NCBI GenBank assembly: GCA_022844165.1
Contig: JALHMH010000036.1
Coordinates: forward strand, 1-48,045
Source of the DNA: Lysobacterales bacterium
Lineage (GTDB): Bacteria > Pseudomonadota > Gammaproteobacteria > Xanthomonadales > SZUA-5
Direction of reading: 5' to 3'
DNA: 48,045 nt
The notes under the pieces were generated by a model. That model did not search any database. It had not been told where the DNA came from and saw only the letters and a program-made list of their open reading frames with translations. How positions within the stretch are numbered: the first letter of the stretch is position 1; every line of letters starts with the position of its first letter. This document shows, in pieces, positions 32,554-41,473 of the stretch. The position numbers and the translations under genes are program-made.

Positions 32554-33945
32554 TCAATCCCCGCCCGGCAGCGTCGCCAGGTCTTCGGCCTGGAGCTGAA
32601 GATTGTTGGCGAGATTGAGCAGGTCGGTCATGGTGAAACGGCCTTTTTGCGCGCTGGGGAGGGTGGGGGTCCAGCCGGGTTTTTGCGCGAGGAAGGAGGC
32701 GCGATCGGCGAGCATCAGGGCGACAAAAACGCCGGCGACGATTTCGGCACCCACGCCTGCGAGTCGATGGCCAGCGGCGCGGACTTCGGCTTCGCGCAAA
32801 CAGTAGAACCACAGTGGGCCTTCGCCGCTGCCGCCCTTGACGTCTTTCCACAGCTCTTTGGCCTTGAGCTTGGGAATGTCGAGGAAATCGGCCACGTCGT
32901 CGCCGGACGGCAAGTTTGCGTCCAGTCCGCGCTGCAGGTTACGGATGGCCAACGAGCGCTGATGCGCGGGCACGCCAGGTGGAATGACCGAGTTGGGCAG
33001 GTTCAGCAGGGTGGATGACAGCCGGATATCGATCAACTTACTGGGCTGGGCGTTCGTGCCAAAAAAGGCGGCCCAGTTGACTTGCCGGTCCGGGGGAATG
33101 ATCCGGCCACCGCCCAGGTGGGGGATGTTGTCCGGGTCTGCTGGGAACAAGATCGCGCCGCCAGTACCAATGCCGCCATAACCGGGGCGGACTTGACTGT
33201 GGCCGAACCGATAGGCGGCCACGCTGAATTCGACGGGCATGAAGGGCTCGCGCGGAAAGCGGAAGCGCGGCTTTTGCAGCATGCGCTTGACCGTCTTGCT
33301 GCCGACCAGCCGCGGCAGGAATTCGTGCAACACCATCCATTGGTAATGCCAGCGCACTAATTTCTGCGCGGCTTCGAAGCGCGACGGACCGGATTGACTC
33401 GCATCAGTGTGCTTTTCGAACACCGCGTTGTGGAACTTGAGAAAACTCGTGTGCAATTGCGAAATGATGCCGTTTTCATCGTTGCGCGGATCGCCGATCA
33501 GCGCCACCTCTTGAAAGTTGCGCGGCACATCGTTGCCGTTTTCGCCGATCAGGAAGCGAAACGGCTTGGTTTTGTCGTAAAGCCAGGGTTGCGCGCCAGG
33601 CCCCAGTCCATAAAGTGAATCCAACTCAAAGGCTGGCGTGCGAAAGTTGCGCGTGGCTTGCAGGTCGATCTGCTGCTCGAGAATCGAGGTCGGATCGAAA
33701 GTGAGATCATGATCGACGAACTGGCCGAGAAAGGTATAGCCAGCTTTGATGCGCGGATTGTCCTGGCTGGTGTCTGTGGGAGGTGGGCTGCCACCGTCCA
33801 TGGGCCCACCGGCGGCGCCGAGTACCGCTGGCTCCGGCGACATTTTTTTCTGTGTTCTTAGCTCCGGAAAAAGACGCCCGAACCGCCCGGTGTCCGCAAA
33901 CCGCCCCCGTGGTACGTTCGATCCACGGTCTTGATAACCATGCAT
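32554..33945 (-). CDS. Animal-type haem peroxidase (peroxidase-cyclooxygenase superfamily)
   Basis: A 463-aa protein carrying the myeloperoxidase-type active site: Asp78-His79 in LGQFVDHDLTFD (distal His and haem-linking Asp), Arg154 in GDPRNDENGI, and proximal His249 in YRFGHSQVRPGY. It would oxidise substrates with hydrogen peroxide. No signal peptide is seen at the N-terminus MHGYQDRGSN. GAGG is suitably spaced before the ATG. It is a single gene, convergent with the CHAT operon. Bacterial members are sporadic and mostly uncharacterised; roles in halide oxidation or killing of competitors are only suggestions. Confidence 0.9.
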   Translation of the reverse strand: MHGYQDRGSNVPRGRFADTGRFGRLFPELRTQKKMSPEPAVLGAAGGPMDGGSPPPTDTSQDNPRIKAGYTFLGQFVDHDLTFDPTSILEQQIDLQATRNFRTPAFELDSLYGLGPGAQPWLYDKTKPFRFLIGENGNDVPRNFQEVALIGDPRNDENGIISQLHTSFLKFHNAVFEKHTDASQSGPSRFEAAQKLVRWHYQWMVLHEFLPRLVGSKTVKRMLQKPRFRFPREPFMPVEFSVAAYRFGHSQVRPGYGGIGTGGAILFPADPDNIPHLGGGRIIPPDRQVNWAAFFGTNAQPSKLIDIRLSSTLLNLPNSVIPPGVPAHQRSLAIRNLQRGLDANLPSGDDVADFLDIPKLKAKELWKDVKGGSGEGPLWFYCLREAEVRAAGHRLAGVGAEIVAGVFVALMLADRASFLAQKPGWTPTLPSAQKGRFTMTDLLNLANNLQLQAEDLATLPGGD

Positions 33946-34041
33946 AACTCACCTCGTCTGTCAGTTGATGCCCGCCCGTTAGCGGCGCACCACTCAAGGA
34001 GCGATCGAGGCGCAAAATGTCTCAGTGACGCCGATGGTCTC

Positions 34042-34650
34042 TCACCCCACCATCGCGCCCCAGCGGTTGACGATAGTGCAGAACAATTCTGCGGTTTGTT
34101 CGGCGTCGTACACTGCCGAGTGCGCCTGCCCGGCGTCCCATTCGATGCCTGCGGCTTTCAGCGCTTTGGCGAGCACGGTTTGGCCGTAGGCCAAGGCAGC
34201 GAGGCTGACGGTGTCGAAAGTGCTGAACGGATGGAACGGCGAGCGCTTGTGGCCGGTGCGGGCAATGGCGGCATTCAAGAAATTCAGATCGAACGCAGCG
34301 TTGTGGCCAACCAGAATGGTGCGCTGACAGCCGTACGACTTCTGCGCCTTGCGAACGGGATCGAAGATGGCATCCAGTGCTTCGCGTTCGGGCAGTGCGC
34401 CGCGCAACGGGTGAAATGGATCGGGGATGCCGATGACTTCGAGCGCCTTGGGATCGAACCTGGCGCCGTCGAACGGCAACACGTGCGCGGCAACTGTGGC
34501 GCCACGGACCAGTCGCCCCTCCCGCCAATCCAACATGACCGCGGCGATTTCCAGGAGCGCGTGCTGGGTATGGTCAAAACCGCCGCATTCGACATCCACG
34601 ACGACAGGATAAAAACCACGAAAACGTTCGGCGAGCGTGAGGTCGTTCAA
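34042..34650 (-). CDS. rnt: Ribonuclease T
   Basis: DEDDh 3'-5' exonuclease that trims the 3' ends of tRNA and other stable RNAs. The 202 aa match the family. Exo motifs visible are [11 protein letters not shown] (Exo I, DxE), [13 protein letters not shown] (Exo II, Asp) and [14 protein letters not shown] (Exo III, H-x4-D). It starts with TTG at 34650 overlapping the parC stop (TTGA), with GGAG eight bases upstream. It is co-transcribed with parC. No downstream gene on this strand lies within 96 bp. Confidence 0.95.
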   Translation of the reverse strand: MNDLTLAERFRGFYPVVVDVECGGFDHTQHALLEIAAVMLDWREGRLVRGATVAAHVLPFDGARFDPKALEVIGIPDPFHPLRGALPEREALDAIFDPVRKAQKSYGCQRTILVGHNAAFDLNFLNAAIARTGHKRSPFHPFSTFDTVSLAALAYGQTVLAKALKAAGIEWDAGQAHSAVYDAEQTAELFCTIVNRWGAMVG

Positions 34651-36887
34651 CCGACGATCTCCAGGCGATCGACGCGCTGCAAACCGCGCGGCAGTAAGCC
34701 GCCGCGTTGTGCGCGAGTCCCGCGATACGCATCGAGATCGCTGCCTTTCAGGCGCGTGATGCGCCCGCCAGCCACAACCACCAGCTCCTGGTTGGGTTGG
34801 AATGCGGCGATCGCCAGCATCGAGCCGCCGGCTTCCCGTTTGCTTGCCGGCAGGTTGATGATCTTGTTGCCTTTGCCTTTGTCCAATTCTGGTAGCTCGC
34901 TCAATGGAAACACCAACAAGTGTCCGTCGCTGGTGACGGCGGCCACCAGGGCGCTGCTCACAGCGCCCGGCACCACGATCGGCTCGACAACATCGCTGCC
35001 CTCGGGCACGGTCAATACCTGTTTGCCAGCTCGATTGCGCGACACCAGTGCTTCGAGTTTGGTCACGAATCCATAACCGGCGCTCGTGGCAAGCACCAGC
35101 GCGTTGTTTTCGTCACCGGCGATCGCTGACAAAAAACGCGCCCCGCTCGGCGGATCGAAGCGGCCGGTCAACGGCTCGCCCTGGCCGCGCGCACTGGGCA
35201 GTGTTTGTGCGATACACGAATACGCGCGGCCGGTACTGTCCAGGAAAATTGCATGTTGATTGCTGCGACCGCGCGCACTGGCGAGATACCGATCGCCCTC
35301 GCGGTAGCTCAACTGAGCGGGATCGATGTCGAACCCCTTGGCGGCCCGGGCCCAACCTTTTTCGCTCAGGATCACTGTCACCGGTTCGGAAGGTGTCAAA
35401 TCCGACTCGCTGAGCGCTTTGGCTTGTTCGCGTTCGACCAGCGGCGAGCGGCGATCGTCGCCAAAGGCTTTTGCGTCGGCTTCGAGCTCTTTTTTGATCA
35501 AGTTCTTGAGCTTGGTCTTCGACGCCAAAATGGCGTTGAGATCGGCTTGTTCCCTGGCGAGTTCTTGTTGTTCGCCCCGAATCTTCATTTCTTCCAGCCG
35601 CGCCAGTTGCCGCAGTCTGGTCTCGAGAATGTACTCGGCTTGAGCATCCGTCAGCGCGAATCGCGCCATCAAAACGGGCTTGGGCTCATCTTCGGAGCGG
35701 ACGATGCGGATCACTTCGTCGAGGTTCAAGAATGCGATCAGCAAACCTTCCAACAGGTGCAGCCGCTTCTCGATTTTTTCGACGCGATGGGTGATCCGTC
35801 GTTTGACGGTATCGGTGCGGAACACCAGCCATTCGCTCAGCATGGCCTTGAGCGCCTTGACCTGCGGGCGTCCGTCGAGGCCGATCACGTTAAGGTTGGC
35901 GCGATAGCTCTTTTCCAGATCGGTCGTTGCGAAAAGATGCTGCATCAGCTCATCAACATCGACGCGATTACTGCGCGGCATGATGACAATGCGCACCGGT
36001 TGGCGGTGATCGCCTTCATCGCGCAAATCCTCCACCATCGGCAGTTTTTTCGCTTTGATCTGTTCAGCGATCTGCTCCATGATTTTGGTTGGCGACACCT
36101 GAAACGGCAGCGCGGTGATCACAATGTTGCCGTTTTCGCGTACGTAGACGGCGCGCGCGCGCAGCGAGCCATTGCCGGTTTCGTAGAGCTTCAGCAGTTC
36201 GGATCGCGGTGTGATGATCTCCGCCGCCGTGGGGTAATCCGGCCCGCGCACATGTTCGCAAAGATCAGCCGTCGTTGCCTCGGGATCATCCAACAGGCGA
36301 ATGCAGGCGCTGACGATCTCGCGAAGATTGTGCGGCGGAATGTCGGTGGCCATGCCGACGGCGATGCCCGTAGTGCCATTGAGCAGCACGTTCGGCAAGC
36401 GCGACGGCAACCACGATGGTTCCTCTCGGCTGCCGTCGTAGTTCGGTTCCCATTCGACCGTGCCTTGTCCCAACTCATCGAGCAGGACTTTGGCGTACTG
36501 CGTGAGTTTCGATTCGGTATAGCGCATCGCCGCGAAGCTCTTCGGATCGTCCTGCGAACCGAAGTTGCCCTGACCGTCGATCAACGGATAGCGATAGCTG
36601 AAGGGCTGGGCCATCAGTACCAGCGCGTCGTAACAAGCAGAGTCGCCGTGCGGGTGATAGTTGCCGATCACATCGCCAACGGTTTTTGCGCACTTGCGGT
36701 GTTTGGCCTGGAAGCTCAAACCCAGATCGCTCATCGCGTACAGTATGCGTCGTTGTACCGGTTTCAAGCCGTCGCCGATGAAGGGCAGGGCGCGGTCGAG
36801 CACCACATACATCGAGTAGTCGAGGTAGGCCTTCTCGGCATAATCCTTGAGCGGAATCTGCTCATACGGGACAATTTCCGTGACCAT
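34647..36887 (-). CDS. parC: DNA topoisomerase IV subunit A
   Basis: Type II topoisomerase subunit that, with ParE, decatenates replicated chromosomes. It is 746 aa (E. coli 752). The catalytic Tyr123 lies in AMRYTESKL, the CAP region is [14 protein letters not shown], and the C-terminal beta-pinwheel repeats run to the end. The quinolone-determining Ser83 is present, as in susceptible alleles, and the usual Glu four residues later is Asp87. The start [13 protein letters not shown] at 36887 fits the family; a start 32 codons upstream is possible but unlikely. It is followed by rnt with a 4-bp overlap. Confidence 0.97.
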   Translation of the reverse strand: MVTEIVPYEQIPLKDYAEKAYLDYSMYVVLDRALPFIGDGLKPVQRRILYAMSDLGLSFQAKHRKCAKTVGDVIGNYHPHGDSACYDALVLMAQPFSYRYPLIDGQGNFGSQDDPKSFAAMRYTESKLTQYAKVLLDELGQGTVEWEPNYDGSREEPSWLPSRLPNVLLNGTTGIAVGMATDIPPHNLREIVSACIRLLDDPEATTADLCEHVRGPDYPTAAEIITPRSELLKLYETGNGSLRARAVYVRENGNIVITALPFQVSPTKIMEQIAEQIKAKKLPMVEDLRDEGDHRQPVRIVIMPRSNRVDVDELMQHLFATTDLEKSYRANLNVIGLDGRPQVKALKAMLSEWLVFRTDTVKRRITHRVEKIEKRLHLLEGLLIAFLNLDEVIRIVRSEDEPKPVLMARFALTDAQAEYILETRLRQLARLEEMKIRGEQQELAREQADLNAILASKTKLKNLIKKELEADAKAFGDDRRSPLVEREQAKALSESDLTPSEPVTVILSEKGWARAAKGFDIDPAQLSYREGDRYLASARGRSNQHAIFLDSTGRAYSCIAQTLPSARGQGEPLTGRFDPPSGARFLSAIAGDENNALVLATSAGYGFVTKLEALVSRNRAGKQVLTVPEGSDVVEPIVVPGAVSSALVAAVTSDGHLLVFPLSELPELDKGKGNKIINLPASKREAGGSMLAIAAFQPNQELVVVAGGRITRLKGSDLDAYRGTRAQRGGLLPRGLQRVDRLEIVG

Positions 36888-36949
36888 GCGTGGTTTCGCA
36901 TCCAACTGAACGAAGCCCGCCAATCTAGCGCATCTTCGTGTGTCTACGG

Positions 36950-36979
36950 TTGACGGAGAAAGAACCGCACGGCTATCGT
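36950..36979 (+). promoter_or_regulatory. Candidate promoter of tRNA-Val
   Basis: TTGACG (36950-36955) and TATCGT (36974-36979) are separated by 18 bp and end 33 bp before the mature tRNA 5' end. It sits between the divergent parC start and the tRNA. Confidence 0.4.
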
Positions 36980-37012
36980 TCACGGCTCTCGTTGGTTCGT
37001 CCGAACCACTAC

Positions 37013-37087
37013 GGGCGGTTAGCTCAGCGGTAGAGCACTGCTTTCACACGGCAGGGGTCACTGGTTCGATCCCAGTACCGCCCACCA
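37013..37087 (+). tRNA. tRNA-Val (anticodon CAC)
   Basis: A full cloverleaf can be drawn. The acceptor stem GGGCGGT pairs with ACCGCCC, the D-stem is GCTC/GAGC, the anticodon stem is CTGCT/GGCAG with loop TTCACAC (anticodon CAC at 37045-37047), and the T-stem is ACTGG/CCAGT with TTCGATC. CCA is encoded (37085-37087). It decodes GTG codons. Confidence 0.96.
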
Positions 37088-37150
37088 GATTCGTTTCGAT
37101 TCGCGATCACGCCCGATTTGCAGATCAGCGCTTCGCAACCGGCTCTTTGG

Positions 37151-38053
37151 CTACTTCTCGCGTTTCGCGCGAGGGTGCGCTTTGTCGTATACCTCGGCCA
37201 GATGTTGGAAATTCAGATGCGTGTACACCTGAGTCGTGGCGATGTTCTGGTGTCCCAGCATTTCCTGCACACCGCGTAAATCGCCGCTCGACTCGAGTAC
37301 GTGGCTGGCGAACGAATGCCGCAGCAGATGCGGATGCACGCGTTGCCAAAGGCCTTGTTGTTTTGCCCAGTGTGCGACGCGTTTCTGAATTCCGCGCGGC
37401 GATAACGCGCCGCCCCGGCCGTTGCCGAAAACGGGCGCCTCGGGTGCGCTATGCAACGCCGCAAGTTCGCGCAAGGCGACGACGGCAGGCCGGCCCACAG
37501 GCACGATGCGCGTTTTGTTGCCCTTGCCCAGAACCCGGACCGATCCTTCGCTCAGATCGAGATCCTGCCAGCGCAACGCAGCAACTTCGCCCAGGCGCAA
37601 TCCGGCCGAGTAGAACAACTCGAGCATCGCGCGATCGCGCACCGACAACGGCTCGCTGGCCTCAATTTCGACCAACTGCGTGGTCGCATCGGCGTCGAGT
37701 ATGGCGGGCAGGCGTTTGTTGGGTTTGGGCGTGCGCAGACCCGTTGTCGGATTGTCGTCGATCAGCGCATTGCGTTTTGCCCAGCCCATCAGCGAACGCA
37801 AGCTGGCCGCCGCCAGAGCGATCGACCGCGGCGATTGGCCGGCACGATGCAGACCCGTCAGGTATGCCTGCAGATGATGCCGCTCTGCGTCGCCTAACGT
37901 CGTGGCGACCAGTGCCAGTGTATCGATGGCCTTCTCCAGCTGAAATCGATACGTGCGCAGCGTTTGCGGCGAGTAGCGCTTTTCGACGCGCAGGTGGTCG
38001 AGGAAGGCTGTGAGTGCCTGTGGCCAGTCCAGGGCGATCTGCGTGGCGATCAA
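37151..38053 (-). CDS. xerC: Tyrosine recombinase XerC
   Basis: Site-specific recombinase that, with XerD, resolves chromosome dimers at dif. It is 300 aa (E. coli 298). It has an N-terminal SAM-like DNA-binding domain (about 1-95, FLDHLRVEKRYSPQTLRTYR) and a catalytic domain with Arg in SAGLRLGEVAALRW, the H-x-x-R motif in HPHLLRHSFASH, LGHQNIATTQ, and the nucleophile Tyr in VYTHLNF. It starts with TTG at 38053, overlapping the DUF484 stop (TTGA). It is the last gene of the lptM-dapF-DUF484-xerC operon, the same order as in E. coli. Confidence 0.96.
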   Translation of the reverse strand: MIATQIALDWPQALTAFLDHLRVEKRYSPQTLRTYRFQLEKAIDTLALVATTLGDAERHHLQAYLTGLHRAGQSPRSIALAAASLRSLMGWAKRNALIDDNPTTGLRTPKPNKRLPAILDADATTQLVEIEASEPLSVRDRAMLELFYSAGLRLGEVAALRWQDLDLSEGSVRVLGKGNKTRIVPVGRPAVVALRELAALHSAPEAPVFGNGRGGALSPRGIQKRVAHWAKQQGLWQRVHPHLLRHSFASHVLESSGDLRGVQEMLGHQNIATTQVYTHLNFQHLAEVYDKAHPRAKREK

Positions 38054-38715
38054 GCGGCACTCGCCAGGGCGGTGTCGATCAGCTCGGCGATCTGCCGCAA
38101 AAACACCGTTCCCATTCCAGGATGGAAGCGGTTCGGATCGGCGCTGCCGATTCCCAGAAACCCGAACTGGCCAACCGGCAGCAGGACAGCGGAAGAGACT
38201 TCGCCGGCTAAATCGCCGAACAGAAAATCCAGTTTCTCCTGCCGCAAACGCCCGCAAAGCGGCTCGCCTTTGCCTCTGAAGTCTGCGAATTGGCCGAGCG
38301 GTTGGGCATCAGCGCCGATCTGCAACAGCCACGGTTCGTGAATGTCAAGCACCGGCGCACCGATTAAACACACCCGCACCAGATCGGTGTGAAAGTCCTC
38401 GCGCAGGCTCGCGGCAACCGCCAGAACGGTATCGGCAAAACGCCGTGCCCGCAGCAGACGAAGGGACAACTGATGGACGCGCCCGATCAAAGCTTCGTTG
38501 TCTTGCGCCACCTCAGACAATTCGCGCAACCGCTGGGCCAATGCGCCGTTTTTCTCGCGCAATACATCCAGCTGATAACTGGTCAGTGAGGTGGCCGCGC
38601 CAGCGTGGCGTGGGATGACCATGGCCAAAGCCAGATCGGGAAAGTCGGAGAGGAACGAGGGGTTGCGACGCAAATAGCTCGCGACGCGTTCGGCGCTTAA
38701 TTCGATATCGGTCAC
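38050..38715 (-). CDS. DUF484 family protein (YigA-like)
   Basis: A 221-aa GAF-like protein of the conserved DUF484 family, always found between dapF and xerC in many proteobacteria; its biochemical function is unknown. Signatures are VASYLRRNPSFLSDFPDL near the start and SSAVLLPVGQFGFLGIGS, then MGTVFLRQIAELI, near the end. A GTG at 38715 overlaps the dapF stop (GTGA) and lies ten bases after AAGGAG; an ATG at 38724 in frame is an alternative but is only one base from that site. Confidence 0.88.
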   Translation of the reverse strand: MTDIELSAERVASYLRRNPSFLSDFPDLALAMVIPRHAGAATSLTSYQLDVLREKNGALAQRLRELSEVAQDNEALIGRVHQLSLRLLRARRFADTVLAVAASLREDFHTDLVRVCLIGAPVLDIHEPWLLQIGADAQPLGQFADFRGKGEPLCGRLRQEKLDFLFGDLAGEVSSAVLLPVGQFGFLGIGSADPNRFHPGMGTVFLRQIAELIDTALASAA

Positions 38716-39512
38716 AGCAACCATTCTCCTTCGAAAACGAACTCTGCAGGACCGGCCAGATGCACCTCTCCGCCGTCCCATGAAACATCCAGTGTGCCGC
38801 CCGGCAAGTGTACCGATACCGCGTGATCGAGTTGACCGAGGCGGATCAACGCAATTGCAGCAGCGCAGGCGCCACTGCCGCAGGCCAGCGTTTCGCCTAC
38901 ACCGCGCTCATAGACGCGTAGCGCAATCGCGCTGCGCGACAGCACCTGAGCAAAACCGACGTTAGCCCGATCCGGGAATCGCCGGTGGTGCGAAAGCGCA
39001 GCACCCAGGGTGTCGACATCGGCAGTTTGTGCTGAACCCACTGGCAGCACCGCATGCGGATTGCCCATCGACAGCGCACAAATTTCCAGGGTGCGATCGC
39101 ACACATCGATCGGGTAGGTGAGCGATTCGACCGCTGCCAGAAAGGGAATCTGGTCCGGCGCAAAGACGGGTGTCGGCAGCGCGATCGCGTAGCGTCCTGG
39201 CGCAAGGCACGTTGGCGTGATCGGCCCGGATGGGCTGTCGATTGGGGTGTCGATGACGCCATATCGCTCGTGCAGATAGCGCGCGACACACCGCGCACCA
39301 TTGCCGCATTGCGCGGCCGACGTGCCGTCCGCATTAAAGATGCGGTACGCGAAGCGTGCACGCCGCTCGATGAGCATGATTTGGTCGCAGCCGACGCCAC
39401 GGTGCCGATCGGCGACGCGTTCAGCCAGCGCCGGCGTCAAGTCGATCGGCGCCGACACGGCATCGATAAGCACAAAATCGTTACCAGCGCCGTGCATTTT
39501 TGTGAAGCGCAT
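38712..39512 (-). CDS. dapF: Diaminopimelate epimerase
   Basis: Converts LL- to meso-diaminopimelate for lysine and peptidoglycan synthesis, without cofactor. It is 266 aa. The catalytic pair is Cys69 (QCGNGARC) and Cys211 (ACGSGACA). The N-terminus MRFTKMHGAGNDFVLID is canonical. The start ATG shares one base with the lptM stop (TGATG) and the stop overlaps the DUF484 start, so the whole operon is tightly coupled. Confidence 0.97.
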   Translation of the reverse strand: MRFTKMHGAGNDFVLIDAVSAPIDLTPALAERVADRHRGVGCDQIMLIERRARFAYRIFNADGTSAAQCGNGARCVARYLHERYGVIDTPIDSPSGPITPTCLAPGRYAIALPTPVFAPDQIPFLAAVESLTYPIDVCDRTLEICALSMGNPHAVLPVGSAQTADVDTLGAALSHHRRFPDRANVGFAQVLSRSAIALRVYERGVGETLACGSGACAAAIALIRLGQLDHAVSVHLPGGTLDVSWDGGEVHLAGPAEFVFEGEWLL

Positions 39513-39616
39513 CAGGCCCCCGCTGGCGCCGGCGGTTCGCTGGGAAGCTCAAGCGGACCCTTGCTGCCGCAACCGGCAGCGAGCGATAGCAAAACAATCA
39601 GCAAGAGGCGGCGCAT
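39512..39616 (-). CDS. lptM: LptM (YifL) small lipoprotein
   Basis: A 34-residue lipoprotein: signal MRRLLLIVLLSLAAGC with the lipobox LAAGC (Cys16), then GSKGPLELPSEPP. LptM is known in E. coli to help assemble the LptD/LptE outer-membrane LPS translocon, and it is normally encoded just before dapF, as here. The G-x-K-G-P-L motif after the lipid-bearing Cys is the family signature. Identification rests on that motif plus position. Confidence 0.88.
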   Translation of the reverse strand: MRRLLLIVLLSLAAGCGSKGPLELPSEPPAPAGA

Positions 39617-39745
39617 GAAGTGATCTTATCGAGGGCGATAGATGGGATGATGACGCAAGCGGCGATTTCGTGCCGCGAAGCTTCGGAAACTGCGCTGCAC
39701 TGATCGCGCTCTACAACGTTGCACCGGATCGAAGAATTTCGGCAC

Positions 39746-40885
39746 ATGAAACTACAAGGCCTCAGAGTACTCGATTTGTCGTTGTTCTTGCCCGGCCCCC
39801 ATCTGAGCATGATGATGGCGGACCATGGCGCCAGCGTCATCAAAGTCGAGCCGCCGTCCGGCGAACCGGTGCGCCAGGTTGGGTTACGCCAGGGCGAACA
39901 TTCGGTGTGGTTCCGCAACACGCATCGGGGCAAGCGCAGTGTGGTGCTGAACCTGAAGAGCGCCGCGGATCGCGAAGTGCTGCTGGCGCTTTGCGATGAG
40001 GCCGACGTTTTCATCGAGGCATTTCGGCCGGGTGTGATGGATCGTCTTGGACTGGGCACAGAGTTGCTTCGGTTGCGCAATCCGCGTTTGGTTGTGTGTT
40101 CGATCGCCGCCTTTGGGCAATCTGGGCCGTTGCGCGACAAACCTGCACACGATCTCGCGATCCAGGCGATGAGCGGTGCTGTCAGTGTCAATCTGGGTCA
40201 GGACGGCCAGCCGTGCAATCCGAATATGCCGTCGGCTGATATGGCGGCATCGCTGATGGCGCTCTCAGGCATTCTGATGGCGCTGTTTCGGCGTCAGACC
40301 ACGGGCCTGGGGGACAGTATCGACCTGTCGATGCAAGACGCGCTGATGGCCTGGATGCCGAACGTCACAGGTCCCGTGTTCGCTCAGAACCGCGCGCCGG
40401 TGCCGCAGCACGAGCGAAGTTGGGGCGGCAACGCCATGTACCGGATTTACCGTTGCGCGGACGGTCGGCATGTAGCGCTGGGCGGCAGCGAGCACAAGTT
40501 TGTGGAAGCGCTGGCGCGCGCGATTGGCGCTCCGGAACTCGCGGCGCTTGCAGAGCGTGGTCCTGGTGCGCACCAACAACCGCTGGTCGATGCCTTTGCA
40601 GCCGCATTCGCATCACGCACATTGGCGCAAGTGAGCGAGTGGCTGGAACCGCTCGATATCTGCTGGGCACCCGTCTGGAATTTGCAGGAGGCCTGGGCCT
40701 CGCCCCAGGTCATTGCGCGGGGCATGCGCGTCACCGATCGCGAAGGCCACGATCATATCGGTGTGCCGATCCGATTCGCCGACGAACCGGCGACGCCCGA
40801 TTGGCGCGTGCCGGATTTAGACGCTGATGGTCAGCGCGTACGCGCGGCGCTGAGGGCGGGCCGCAGCGCATGGGAAAAGAACTAA
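39746..40885 (+). CDS. CaiB/BaiF family (class III) CoA-transferase
   Basis: A 379-aa cytosolic enzyme that moves CoA between carboxylic acids. The N-terminal signature is LRVLDLSLFLPGPHLSMMMAD, then GASVIKVEPPSGEP and FRPGVMDRLGLG. The catalytic Asp165 lies in NMPSADMAASLMALS. AFGQSGPLRDKPAHDL is also typical. Closest roles would be racemase-type or carnitine/bile acid-type transferases; the substrate cannot be assigned. The ATG at 39746 begins the family motif; a TTG nine codons upstream is less likely. The stop codon TAA lies at the edge of a dispersed repeat. It diverges from lptM over 129 bp. Confidence 0.9.
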   Translation: MKLQGLRVLDLSLFLPGPHLSMMMADHGASVIKVEPPSGEPVRQVGLRQGEHSVWFRNTHRGKRSVVLNLKSAADREVLLALCDEADVFIEAFRPGVMDRLGLGTELLRLRNPRLVVCSIAAFGQSGPLRDKPAHDLAIQAMSGAVSVNLGQDGQPCNPNMPSADMAASLMALSGILMALFRRQTTGLGDSIDLSMQDALMAWMPNVTGPVFAQNRAPVPQHERSWGGNAMYRIYRCADGRHVALGGSEHKFVEALARAIGAPELAALAERGPGAHQQPLVDAFAAAFASRTLAQVSEWLEPLDICWAPVWNLQEAWASPQVIARGMRVTDREGHDHIGVPIRFADEPATPDWRVPDLDADGQRVRAALRAGRSAWEKN

Positions 40886-41300
40886 CGATGCTCCGCCTCA
40901 GATCGCCGAGCGTTGTTGGCTTCGTTCGGCAGCGTACTTGCCACAACCCCGCGCGCTTCGCGCGCGCCCCCTTTACTCAAGGGGGCTTCAACAGCCAAAG
41001 CCGCTTTGAAGAAACAGACTTATTTGTCCAGATCCGGCTCTGTCAAGGACTCTAACGATGCTCCGCCTCAGATCGCCGAGAATTGTTGGCTTCGTTCGGC
41101 AGCGTACTTGCCACAACCCCGCGCGCTTCGCGCATTTCCGGCCCGGCGGCAAAGCCGCCGGTCGTTCGGATTGGGACACGCCTATCGGCGTGTAAGCGCC
41201 AGTCCTCACCCTCCCCTGACTCAAGGGGGCTTCAACCGCCAGGCCGCATCTGAGAAACAGACGCAAATGAAAAGATCCGCCTCCGTCAAGGACTCTGGGA
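40883..41300. repeat. Dispersed repeat, copy C: two units in tandem
   Basis: A segment beginning TAACGATGCTCCGCCTCAGA starts at 40883 and again at 41053, 170 bp apart, and about 70 bases are nearly identical. The first unit is short (GCGCGCCCCCTTTACTCAAG, then GGGGGC). The second carries an extra structured block with GGCGGCAAAGCCGCC and ACACGCCTATCGGCGTGT. Both end in CGGCT/CCGTCAAGGACTCT-type sequence. The orientation is opposite to copies A and B. The first unit begins at the stop codon of the CoA-transferase gene. Confidence 0.8.
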
Positions 41301-41305
41301 CGTTG

Positions 41306-41451
41306 TTGAGAAACGCACTTCCTGTGCGATTCTCAAGTCGCGAATCCGGCACTTGTCCGGACTCGCTTTTCATGGATCAAGCACTTTCGTGCTCGACCCA
41401 TGTGCGAACCATTCATGGTTCGCGCCCGCAGGCTGTTTCTCAACAGCCTGC
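41306..41451. repeat. Array of five consecutive stem-loops
   Basis: Hairpins at 41306-41336 (12 of 13 pairs), 41340-41366 (9 of 10), 41371-41402 (12 of 14), 41404-41423 (9 of 9, GCGAACCAT/ATGGTTCGC) and 41428-41451 (10 of 10, GCAGGCTGTT/AACAGCCTGC). Loops are 2-7 bases and gaps 1-4 bases. The outer edges carry GTTGAGAAAC (41305) and its complement GTTTCTCAAC (41435). No gene is visible within it. It ends about 22 bases before the next gene. Confidence 0.85.
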
Positions 41452-41473
41452 TGGAGATGATTTTGGAAGCGTT

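Noticed and set aside
35205..36953. 582-residue open frame antisense to parC
   Set aside because: Shadow of parC, with no plausible domain or ribosome-binding site.
41306..41451. Integron attC sites or a T-box/riboswitch
   Set aside because: No integrase, no conserved core sites, and the hairpins differ from each other in sequence; no known riboswitch pattern fits.
40913..41473. Long N-terminal extension of the CpcT-like lipoprotein
   Set aside because: It translates dispersed repeats and stem-loops, and a signal peptide with lipobox begins after the TTG at 41474.
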